64,000 nt of DNA, from NCBI GenBank assembly GCA_900475325.1, contig LS483371.1, positions 682,001 through 746,000 on the forward strand, given 5' to 3'. Within the stretch, counting starts at the first letter, position 1; each line of letters opens with the position of its first letter. Shown here piece by piece: positions 12,926-21,079 of this stretch. Source of the stretch: Paucimonas lemoignei (lineage in GTDB: Bacteria; Pseudomonadota; Gammaproteobacteria; Pseudomonadales; Pseudomonadaceae). A model generated the notes under the pieces. It had not been told where the DNA came from. It saw only the letters and a program-made list of their open reading frames with translations, and did not search any database. The position numbers were made by a program, and so were the translations under genes.

Positions 12926-14668
12926 TTAGAGGAACAGCCCAGGACCCGGGCTACTTCCTTCCGGGAATCTGACGCCGACTTTGAGGATCTTGTTCCCCTC
13001 CATCACGGCAACAGTCCAAATAGTTCCATTCCATTCGATCTGGTCACCCACCACCGGCGCGCCGCGATTCTTCTGCACGATGAACTGGCTGAGCGGGATA
13101 TTGCCGTTCTGGCCGTCGAGCTTCAGGCCATACAGCGCCGCCACAGCGCCCAGCTGAGCGTCGCCTTCGAGGACGAAGTCCCCGAAAAAGCGCAGGTCCA
13201 GACCCCGTTGTGGCGCCTGGCTGAACAGTTTGCCCAGTGCCGGGAGGTCATGTTCATGGCCGATGACGCACAGCAGGTCGTCGACTTCCAGCTTGGTACT
13301 ACCCGACGGGTGGAGCAGCTGTTGACCCCGAAACAGGGCCGCGATACGTGTGCCTGCGGGCATTTTCAGCTCCCGCAAGGCGGCGCCGATGCACCATTTT
13401 TCGGCGCCCAGACGATAGACAAACAGCTCCCATTCGCTGGTGACGTGTACTTCCAGCGGCGCACGGGAAATAGGCGCAGGCTCTGGCGGAACGGTCACTT
13501 TCAGCAGCTTGGCGACCCACGGCAGGCTAGTGCCCTGGACCAGCAGCGAAACCAGCACGATGAAGAACGCCAGATTGAAGTACAGCTGGGCGTTGGGCAG
13601 GTTCGCCATCAACGGGAACACCGCAAGAATGATCGGCACCGCGCCCCGCAGGCCGACCCAGGCGATAAACACTTTCTCACGGCCATGAAACGCTTTGAAC
13701 GGCAGCAGGCCGACGAGCACGGACAGCGGGCGGGCGAAGAGAATCATCCACAGCGCCAGACCCAGCGCCGGGATCGCGATCGGCAGCAGGTCATGGGGGG
13801 TAACCAGCAGGCCCAGCACCAGGAACATGCCGATCTGCGCCAGCCAGGCCATGCCGTCGAGCATGTGCAAAATACCGTGGCGGCTGCGGATGGGACGGTT
13901 GCCCATGACCAGCCCACAGAGGTAAACCGCCAGAAAACCGCTGCCATGGATGGCGTTGGTCAGGGCAAACACCGCCAATCCACCGGCGATCACCAGAATT
14001 GGATACAGGCCCGTGGCCAGGTTGATCCGGTTGACCAGCTGCAGCATCAGCCAGCCGCCACCCAGGCCGATGAAGCCACCAATCCCGAACTCGCGCACCA
14101 AGTGGCCGAGCAGGCTCCATTCCAGGCTGGTCTGGCCGCTGGCGAGCATATCGATCAGCGTTACCGTCAGGAACACCGCCATGGGGTCATTGCTGCCGGA
14201 TTCGATCTCGAGGCTGGCCGTCACGCGCTCGTTCAGGCCCTTGCCGCCCAATAGCGAAAATACTGCGGCGGCGTCGGTTGAGCCGACAATCGCACCGATC
14301 AGCAGGCCTTGAATCATGTTCAGATTAAACAGCCAGGCCGCGACCATGCCTGTCAGTGCGGTAGTAATCAGGACCCCGACGGTGGCCAGCGACAGCGCTG
14401 GCCAGAGCGCCACCCGGAAGCTGGAGACCCTCGTGCGTAGCCCGCCATCGAGCAGAATCACTGCCAGCGCGAGGTTGCCCACCAGATAAGCCGTGGCGTA
14501 GTTGTCGAAAATGATCCCGCCGCCATCCACGCCAGCGACCATGCCCACGGCCAGGATGATCACCAGAATCGGGATGCCCAGGCGTGACGATAGCGAACTG
14601 ACCAGAATGCTTGCACCCACCAGCAACGCGCCGATCAAGAACAGGCTGTTGATGGTCGTAGCATCCAA
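12926..14668 (-). CDS. Potassium/proton antiporter, CvrA/NhaP2 family
   Basis: 580-aa CPA1-type antiporter. An N-terminal block of about 12 membrane helices contains the ion-binding region ([15 protein letters not shown] and [12 protein letters not shown]). It is followed by a cytoplasmic RCK/TrkA_C-like domain and a C-terminal CorC/HlyC-like domain (about residues 480-570). It would expel K+ in exchange for H+ and is involved in volume control, matching the neighbouring mechanosensitive channel. The start is TTG at 14666-14668, preceded by GGAG at eight bases; the ATG overlapping it is in another frame. Confidence 0.92.
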   Translation of the reverse strand: MDATTINSLFLIGALLVGASILVSSLSSRLGIPILVIILAVGMVAGVDGGGIIFDNYATAYLVGNLALAVILLDGGLRTRVSSFRVALWPALSLATVGVLITTALTGMVAAWLFNLNMIQGLLIGAIVGSTDAAAVFSLLGGKGLNERVTASLEIESGSNDPMAVFLTVTLIDMLASGQTSLEWSLLGHLVREFGIGGFIGLGGGWLMLQLVNRINLATGLYPILVIAGGLAVFALTNAIHGSGFLAVYLCGLVMGNRPIRSRHGILHMLDGMAWLAQIGMFLVLGLLVTPHDLLPIAIPALGLALWMILFARPLSVLVGLLPFKAFHGREKVFIAWVGLRGAVPIILAVFPLMANLPNAQLYFNLAFFIVLVSLLVQGTSLPWVAKLLKVTVPPEPAPISRAPLEVHVTSEWELFVYRLGAEKWCIGAALRELKMPAGTRIAALFRGQQLLHPSGSTKLEVDDLLCVIGHEHDLPALGKLFSQAPQRGLDLRFFGDFVLEGDAQLGAVAALYGLKLDGQNGNIPLSQFIVQKNRGAPVVGDQIEWNGTIWTVAVMEGNKILKVGVRFPEGSSPGPGLFL

Positions 14669-14909
14669 GGGCGGTACTCCAGACAGAAAACGATCAGAAA
14701 AGAAGAGGGGCTCGCAATGACCATGCAGTCAGCGTGCCAAGGGATTCTAACCTGTTGAATTGGTTGGCTGTCAAAGCATTGCTGTTGAATCTTTAAACAG
14801 CGCGGTCTCGCTTCAGCCTTGGGCTGGCATGTAGGTAATTAAATACCACACATACTTGCGGCGTTGCTGCTTGGATATGGCCTCCACACATCCAAGGGAA
14901 TGGACCGAT

Positions 14910-17567
14910 ATGAAGTTTAACGTTACCGATTTTGACGGTGCGGCGCGTGACGAACGTCGCTTGAGCGGCGAGTCGCGGCTGAAAAGGACGGCACGTCAGT
15001 TTCTCGCTGATTACCCGGACATTCATGGCCTGGCCTATGTTCAAGCACGCCGGATCCTGAAGAAGCACGGTGCCGGGCATCTCAACCCGGACAAAATCTA
15101 TTGGCACCGCTTTTCTGATGGGACCCGTTCCAGCCCGCGTACGTTTACGGGATGGGAACATTCTGGTCAGCCTGTGGAGTCCATGACGCTGGTGGAACTG
15201 GTCATGCATCGCTTCAGCGCCGAGGACCAGGACGCAGCACCCGGAGCACTTGAGCAAGTGGGCGGTTTCTACACCGACGGGCCAGAGCACAGGGTCTTCA
15301 ATGAGGGCAATGAAGTCGCCCTTCTGCCCCGCGACGTGCTGAGTGACTTCTGGGCCCTGGACTTCCCGGCCATCTATAACCGCGAGCTTTCACACTTCTG
15401 GGCGACGCATGGCGAAAATTTCCGCACCTTGGCCAAGGCCCACTACCTCGCCGCTGCCGCCCATGCAAAGCGCGCCGGTACTCTGCCGGACGAGCATTAC
15501 CAGACGGTCATTCATGCCGTAGCCGCCTCGATTCCCGAGGTCATGACGCCCCAGGTGCTGGAAGCGCGTGTAGCTGCGCAATCAGGCATCACGTTGCGCA
15601 CCTTTGATATCGGCGAGTACGTCGCCCACGACATTGTCCGGATTGTCGATGAGAAGGGTCGGCAAATCCTGTACGTCCCCGCAGAAGAACCCGCTTTCCA
15701 TCTCTTTGCCGATGATGCCGCGCTGCAAGCCTGGGTTCTGGAACGATGCGCCAGCGATCGGTCGCGCTCGGCGTTTACGTTGCATTTCTTCTCATCGCAA
15801 ACCGCCAAGGATCAGGACGGCGGAGGATTTGACCGATGGATCGGGCAACTGCAACGGCAGGAGTGGTCCGATCAGAAAGTCATCAACCGCATTGACCAGG
15901 TCATTGATGCAGACATGTTCGAGCATTTGCGGGACCTCGCTCAGGCGAACATGAACGCTCAGGCGCACCTGTTGCTTACCTCAAATGCCGACCTGCGCAA
16001 GCAGATGATGATTGGCTATCTGAATGCTTTCATTCATGTGCTGGATGGGTTGGCGCCGTTGGCCTGGCCTTTAACCCTGACCCTGGTGGGGGCGGCGTTG
16101 ATCAACGTGGGCCTTAACGTTGATCAGGCCATCAATGGCAATACGCCAAGGCTGCGCAAAGCCGGGTTGATAGGTGCCGTTCTCAATTCTGTCTTCGTTG
16201 TGTTCAACCTGCCAGCCGTTGCCGAGTTTGCGCATGCCGGTGCTGTGATGTCAGACATCGATGGTGAGATTCTGACGGTGGACGATTGGTTGCCAGCCTC
16301 TGACACCACCAAGGCTCTGGCTGACGTGCGAGGCAACGTGATCCTGGATGGGGAGGCTCCAGCAACCTCCGGACGAATGCAGGGCGTTAGAACACTGGCC
16401 AATGGTGAAAACTGGATTGAAATCCATCATTTGCCCTATCGCGTCTCATACAACAACGAACTGCAAACCTGGGTCATTATCTATCCTGGAAACCCCTTTG
16501 CCTTTTTTGGCTTGAAACCGGTGCGGCTCAATGCCCAGGAAGAGTGGGAGCTATTGACCCCGCCGCGTCTGTCTGGCGGGTCGCCGATGGAGGGGGCCAC
16601 TCAGGCGACGCCCCAACCCCTGGTCTCGAACCAATCCGCGTTCTGGGACGTCCACATGCGCTTCGACCTGCTCGAAGAGGAGCGGCTCTCCGAGTTGGCC
16701 CTGGCGCGGCAAAAGGCGGTGGTGGAGGACGATATTCTTGAATACGATCCTGCTTCGGACTTCGACTCGGAGATGGATTCAGGTGGCTTCATCACCACGG
16801 ATGAGGACGGCAACCGTTTACTGGTAGACGCCTGGGGTGACGAACACCGGGTGTTCAAAACCGGGAATGAGTACATCGGTGGGCGCGTCTCGGATTACAC
16901 GGCCAGAGATACGGAGTTCAACCTGTACCTGCGCACTGGCGAATCGCAATCCCCGAACCAGATCGAAATGATCGAGGAGCTTGCTGAGGACATCACTAGC
17001 ATCGGCTGCAATAACGATGTTGATCTGTATCGCGGCGGCAGCGGCCATCGGGGTACGTCCGGTATTACGTTTCGCAGTGGGAAGATCAAGGCGGGCGATA
17101 TCCTGGTCAACACCGACTTCGCCTCGTTCAGCGAAAACCCTTATGTGGCGCGTATTTTTTCCAGCAGCCAAAGCGGCGTGCAATCGCATATTTTCCAGTT
17201 GCACATCAATGACGGTGCAGTGATTACGTTCGACGAGACATCCATCGTGTTCGAACTGCCGCAAAAGGCCTATCGCACGGCGACGCCGATAGCGCCCTTT
17301 TCGGGAGATTGGGAGGAAGCCGAATCACTCTTCAAGCCCGGCACTTATTTCAGGGTCGAAAGCATTGAGGAAGTGGTGGGTGAACAGTTCAAGTTCATCA
17401 AAGTGCGGTTGAGCGAAAGCCCAGCCGGCCGGCACCGAGACGGTGAGCCAGCAGGCCGGATCTTCGACCTGCGCACCGGCGAGCCCTTCAGCCGCGAGCA
17501 GTACGCCGCAAAACTCGGAGCAGAGGGCGCGTCGCTGGTTGATAGGTTCTTCCCGTCGATCACCTGA
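14910..17567 (+). CDS. Predicted ADP-ribosylating toxin with dermonecrotic-toxin-like (DUF6543-type) N-terminus
   Basis: 885-aa protein. Residues about 20-370 match the Pseudomonas dermonecrotic-toxin-like module in character (LKRTARQFLADYPDIHGLAY, IYWHRF). Two hydrophobic helices (about 377-404 and 419-440) are typical translocation segments. A module around 500-560 includes NPFAFFGLKPVRL. The C-terminal part carries all three elements of an arginine-type mono-ADP-ribosyltransferase: R708 in VDLYRGG, the S739-F-S741 version of the STS motif in FASFSENPY, and E803-A-E805 just before SLFKPGTYFRV. No signal peptide and no immunity, chaperone or secretion gene is adjacent. Start ATG at 14910 with AAGGGA upstream; earlier in-frame ATGs lack an SD. 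The gene lies between an antiporter and an acyl-CoA dehydrogenase that are adjacent in P. aeruginosa as I recall it. Its stop abuts the convergent gene with no gap. Confidence 0.82.
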   Translation: MKFNVTDFDGAARDERRLSGESRLKRTARQFLADYPDIHGLAYVQARRILKKHGAGHLNPDKIYWHRFSDGTRSSPRTFTGWEHSGQPVESMTLVELVMHRFSAEDQDAAPGALEQVGGFYTDGPEHRVFNEGNEVALLPRDVLSDFWALDFPAIYNRELSHFWATHGENFRTLAKAHYLAAAAHAKRAGTLPDEHYQTVIHAVAASIPEVMTPQVLEARVAAQSGITLRTFDIGEYVAHDIVRIVDEKGRQILYVPAEEPAFHLFADDAALQAWVLERCASDRSRSAFTLHFFSSQTAKDQDGGGFDRWIGQLQRQEWSDQKVINRIDQVIDADMFEHLRDLAQANMNAQAHLLLTSNADLRKQMMIGYLNAFIHVLDGLAPLAWPLTLTLVGAALINVGLNVDQAINGNTPRLRKAGLIGAVLNSVFVVFNLPAVAEFAHAGAVMSDIDGEILTVDDWLPASDTTKALADVRGNVILDGEAPATSGRMQGVRTLANGENWIEIHHLPYRVSYNNELQTWVIIYPGNPFAFFGLKPVRLNAQEEWELLTPPRLSGGSPMEGATQATPQPLVSNQSAFWDVHMRFDLLEEERLSELALARQKAVVEDDILEYDPASDFDSEMDSGGFITTDEDGNRLLVDAWGDEHRVFKTGNEYIGGRVSDYTARDTEFNLYLRTGESQSPNQIEMIEELAEDITSIGCNNDVDLYRGGSGHRGTSGITFRSGKIKAGDILVNTDFASFSENPYVARIFSSSQSGVQSHIFQLHINDGAVITFDETSIVFELPQKAYRTATPIAPFSGDWEEAESLFKPGTYFRVESIEEVVGEQFKFIKVRLSESPAGRHRDGEPAGRIFDLRTGEPFSREQYAAKLGAEGASLVDRFFPSIT

Positions 17568-19370
17568 TCAGAACCACCGCTCCTGCATCATCAGGCAAGT
17601 GTCATCACGGGCTTCTAGAATCGTCAGCTCGTGATGGCAGCCGGGTACTTCCCAGGTCAGGAAGTAACGCGCGGCCTGGAGTTTGCCCTGATAGAAATCC
17701 GTGTCTGCCTCGTTGCCATGTTCCAGGCCTTGTTGAGCGCGGATCGCCTGTTCCAGCCAGCGCCAGCCGATTACGGCGTGGCCAAATGCCTTGAGGTAAA
17801 GCGCGGAGTTGGCCAGCGTCGTGTTGATTTTGCCTTGGGCCAGATCGCCCAGCAGGCTCAGTGTCACGGCCTGCAGGCGCGTCACCAGCTGTTGCAAGGG
17901 TTGGCGCAGTTCATTCAGCGGCTCGAAGGCTTGAGCGCGTTGGAAAGTGTCGGCCATCAGCCGCAGCAGTTGCTTGAGACCTGCGCCGCCGTCTTGCGCC
18001 AGCTTGCGTCCCAGCAGGTCCAGCGACTGAATGCCGTTGGTGCCTTCGTGGATCGGGTTCAGGCGGTTGTCCCGGTAGTGCTGCTCCACGGGATACTCCC
18101 GGGTGTAGCCATGGCCGCCAAGAATCTGGATTGCCAGCTCGTTGGCCTTCAGACAGAACTCCGAAGGCCAGGCTTTGACAATCGGCGTCAGCAGATCCAA
18201 CAGTTGCTGGGCCTGCTGGCGGGATTCTTCGGTTTCACTGGTCGTGGTGTCGTCGAACAACCTGGCGGCGTACAGGCCCAGATCGAACGCGCCTTCCACA
18301 TAGGCTTTTTGCGTCAGCAGCATTCGTCGCACGTCGGCGTGCTGGATGATCGGCACAGGTGCGCTGTCCGGGCTCTTGTTGTCCGGCAGACGGCCTTGCG
18401 GGCGTTCCCGGGCGTAATCGAGCGAGTACAGATACCCCGCGTAGCCGAGCATCACCGCCCCCATGCCAACGCCGATGCGCGCTTCGTTCATCATCTGGAA
18501 CATGCAGCTCAGGCCTTGGTGCGGTTTGCCCACCAGATAACCGACGCAGTTTCCGTTATCACCAAAATTCAGCGCCGTGGACGTGGTACCGCGCCAGCCC
18601 ATCTTGTGAAACAGCCCGGCCAGGATCACATCGTTGCGCGGGCCAAGGCTGCCGTCTTCATTGACCAGGAACTTGGGCACGATAAACAGTGAAATGCCTT
18701 TCACACCTGCGGGCGCATCCGGGAGTTTGGCCAGCACCATGTGCACTATGTTTTCCGACAGCTGATGATCGCCGCCGGAGATAAAAATCTTGTTGCCCCG
18801 CAGGCGATAAGTGCCATCTGTCGCGGGCTCGGCGCGGGTGCGGATGTCTGACAGGGAAGATCCGGCATGAGGTTCAGTGAGCGCCATGGTGCCGAAGAAG
18901 CGGCCATCGATCATCGGTCGCAGGAAACGTTGCTTCTGCTCGTCGCTGCCGAAACTTTCGATCAGGTTTGCCGCGCCCATGGTCAGGAACGGGTACGCAG
19001 TGGAGCCCGCATTGGCCGCTTGAAAGTGAGCAAAACAGGCCTGGGACAACAGCGTCGGCAACTGCATTCCGCCGTCTTCGAAGCTTCGTGTTGCATTCAG
19101 AAAGCCCGCCTCAAGGAACGCATCAACCGCAGGCTTGACCTCGGGGATCAGAATCGCCTCGCCGTTTTCATAGCGCGGCTCGTTTTCATCGGCTTTGCGA
19201 TTGTGCGGGGCGAAGTACTTTTCAGCGATGGCGCGGGCTGTGCCAATCGCAGCGTCGAACGTCTCGCGGCTGTGCTCGGCAAACCGCTCATGGCGGATCA
19301 ACGCTTCGGCATCCAGCACTTCGTAAAGCTCGAACGCCAGATTGCGGGAACTGAGCAGCGACTCGGACAT
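17568..19370 (-). CDS. Acyl-CoA dehydrogenase (600-aa, long-chain type)
   Basis: FAD-dependent enzyme catalysing the first alpha,beta-dehydrogenation of acyl-CoA in beta-oxidation. Visible: the N-terminal acyl-CoA dehydrogenase domain, the middle domain with ALTEPHAGSSLSDI, the C-terminal helical domain with GGHGYTREYPVEQHYRD and the catalytic-base region HEGTNGIQSLDLLGRK, plus an additional C-terminal domain that makes it about 200 residues longer than short-chain enzymes. No electron-transfer flavoprotein gene is adjacent. The ATG is 19368-19370. Its 3' end directly touches that of the toxin gene. Confidence 0.9.
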   Translation of the reverse strand: MSESLLSSRNLAFELYEVLDAEALIRHERFAEHSRETFDAAIGTARAIAEKYFAPHNRKADENEPRYENGEAILIPEVKPAVDAFLEAGFLNATRSFEDGGMQLPTLLSQACFAHFQAANAGSTAYPFLTMGAANLIESFGSDEQKQRFLRPMIDGRFFGTMALTEPHAGSSLSDIRTRAEPATDGTYRLRGNKIFISGGDHQLSENIVHMVLAKLPDAPAGVKGISLFIVPKFLVNEDGSLGPRNDVILAGLFHKMGWRGTTSTALNFGDNGNCVGYLVGKPHQGLSCMFQMMNEARIGVGMGAVMLGYAGYLYSLDYARERPQGRLPDNKSPDSAPVPIIQHADVRRMLLTQKAYVEGAFDLGLYAARLFDDTTTSETEESRQQAQQLLDLLTPIVKAWPSEFCLKANELAIQILGGHGYTREYPVEQHYRDNRLNPIHEGTNGIQSLDLLGRKLAQDGGAGLKQLLRLMADTFQRAQAFEPLNELRQPLQQLVTRLQAVTLSLLGDLAQGKINTTLANSALYLKAFGHAVIGWRWLEQAIRAQQGLEHGNEADTDFYQGKLQAARYFLTWEVPGCHHELTILEARDDTCLMMQERWF

Positions 19371-19474
19371 GACCCTGTACCTGTTTGTTGGAATGCACTG
19401 AGTCTAGGCGCGTGGTTTTTGGCTGCACAGGATGATTGATTTGGGTGATGGTGGGGGCTGCGCCTCACCCCGGT

Positions 19475-19557
19475 CCTGTCGCTGACCGAGATTACGAGGG
19501 CTGCGAAGGCGGTGTGCCTGACGCCCCGCTGTTCGCAGCCTTCGGCAGCTCCTACAG
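19475..19557. repeat. REP-like element, family d, left copy of a tandem pair
   Basis: About 83 bases beginning CCTGTCGCTGACCGAG and ending TTCGGCAGCTCCTACAG. The element is nearly identical to the one about 112 bases further on. The left arm is degenerate compared with other family-d copies. Confidence 0.75.
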
Positions 19558-19586
19558 GATTTGCGTTATTTCAGATGCACCGCGGT

Positions 19587-19670
19587 CCTGTAGGAGTTGA
19601 CCGAGGTTACGAGGGCTGCGAAGGCGGTGTGCCTGACGCCCCGCCGTTCGCAGCTTTCGGCAGCTCCTAC
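19587..19670. repeat. REP-like element, family d, right copy of a tandem pair
   Basis: Starts CCTGTAGGAGTTGACCGAGG and ends CTTTCGGCAGCTCCTAC. The internal part, GAGGGCTGCGAAGGCGGTGT, is shared exactly with the left copy. Together the pair fills most of the 315-base gap 19371-19686 between the dehydrogenase and the delta-60-repeat protein. Confidence 0.75.
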
Positions 19671-19686
19671 ATAAAGATCGAGTTGG

Positions 19687-20835
19687 TTACGCCATCAACC
19701 TCAACAGCGTCGTGATCGACCCCGATGTCCCGCCGACGACAATCTTGCCGTCAGGCTGCACCATCACGCTTTTCACGAAGCCGATCTGCTCGTCGGTGAA
19801 GGTGATTGAGCCTTCGCTACCGAATTCGATATCCAGTTCGCCATCAGGGAAGTAACGGGTCAGTTTGTTGCCGGTCATCACGCCGCGATGGGCTACCAGG
19901 ATTTTGCCGTCTGCTTGCAGAGTCATGTCTTCGCCTACTTCGCCCGGTACGCGCAATGGCTCGCCGCGGTTGAAGGTCAGATCGATTTGTCCTGTAGCTG
20001 TCAGGCACATCAGGTAACAGGCAGCGCCATTGTCAGAGCCAGAACTGTTGATCAGTGCAACGATTTTGCCGTTGGCCAGTTCAATCACACGACGGCAAGC
20101 GGTGTAGCGAGCATCAATCATTCTGACTGCGTATACGCCGCCGTCGGCAAAACCTTGATCCAGTTCGCCCGAGGCGTTCATGCGCAGGATAAAACCATCG
20201 TTATCAACTTCACCGGCCAGATAAAAAGAAGTACTAGCACTGCGTGCCATGTGCAATGTAGATACAAAACTATTCCCCGTCAGGAAAATTGCTTTGCCTG
20301 CATTGCCGAAACTACCATCCTGTTCGCCATCGGAGTGTCGACGATAAACGACACCACCGCTGCGGTTGGATGTGCTCAACAGGAACTTGTCATCCATTCC
20401 CAGCAGTCGCGGAGTAGAGGATTGCGGACCTTCGGCGATATCGCGAATGGAAATGAACTTACCGTCCTGGTCATAGTTGATCAGTGGCAGTTGGTTATAC
20501 GCTGCGCCAGTTATGAAGAACGAACCATTGGCGAGTTTGGCGACACTGCTGGCGCTTGCTGCCAGATTCACCGGCGGCGCGGTGGTCAGGCCATCCTGGG
20601 TATCGCCGAAGCGGGTGTCAAAAGCGCCATCGTCGATGAGGGCGGCAACGCCTGAAATCGACTTGGTCGAGGTTTCACGCTCGTAGGCCCCATGGATCAT
20701 CAAGCGACGGCCTGAGGCGTCCAGGGTTAGAGTCGACAAGTCATTTCGGAAGTTACCCGGCGTGCGAACATCGAGCTTGCCATTTACGCCAAAGGAAGGA
20801 TCAAGTTCAGTTGTTTGAGTTTGTGCGAGTGTCAT
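19687..20835 (-). CDS. Delta-60-repeat (propeller-like) protein
   Basis: 382-aa protein with about six units of the type hDxxFGxxG: LDPSFGVNG (residue 11), FDTRFGD (72), QDGSFGNAG (172), LDQGFADGG (225), IDLTFNRGE (284) and LDIEFGSEG (334), interspersed with strands ending in DGKIVVGG or NGKIVALI. This pattern is the delta-60 repeat, found in beta-propeller-like extracellular or surface proteins; no enzymatic activity is implied. There is no signal peptide, so localisation is open. The upstream region is A/T-rich and the SD is weak. It is transcribed from the same strand as putA but lies beyond the putA terminator. Confidence 0.8.
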   Translation of the reverse strand: MTLAQTQTTELDPSFGVNGKLDVRTPGNFRNDLSTLTLDASGRRLMIHGAYERETSTKSISGVAALIDDGAFDTRFGDTQDGLTTAPPVNLAASASSVAKLANGSFFITGAAYNQLPLINYDQDGKFISIRDIAEGPQSSTPRLLGMDDKFLLSTSNRSGGVVYRRHSDGEQDGSFGNAGKAIFLTGNSFVSTLHMARSASTSFYLAGEVDNDGFILRMNASGELDQGFADGGVYAVRMIDARYTACRRVIELANGKIVALINSSGSDNGAACYLMCLTATGQIDLTFNRGEPLRVPGEVGEDMTLQADGKILVAHRGVMTGNKLTRYFPDGELDIEFGSEGSITFTDEQIGFVKSVMVQPDGKIVVGGTSGSITTLLRLMA

Positions 20836-21033
20836 TATTTAATCTCTAAGTGCGGTAATTATTTATTTTCGAGGGATAGACTTCTATCAAACGATAATTC
20901 GTTTAATCACAATAAAGTAGAGAGTTCAATAGTTTGTTTTGTTTTCTATTGGTGTGGTTTTTAAGTGCATATATAACTTATTTGGTAGCGAATCAAAAAG
21001 CCTTGTTGCTGTCAAGAAACGCTTTTTTTGACC

Positions 21034-21063
21034 AAAAAAAAGAGAGCCGAAGCTCTCTTTTTA
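21034..21063 (-). terminator. Rho-independent terminator after putA
   Basis: Hairpin GAGAGC-CGAA-GCTCTC flanked by an A-tract on one side and a T-tract on the other, so it could work in both directions. It lies 17 bases past the putA stop on the minus strand. Confidence 0.9.
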
Positions 21064-21079
21064 GTTGCCTGTCAAACCA

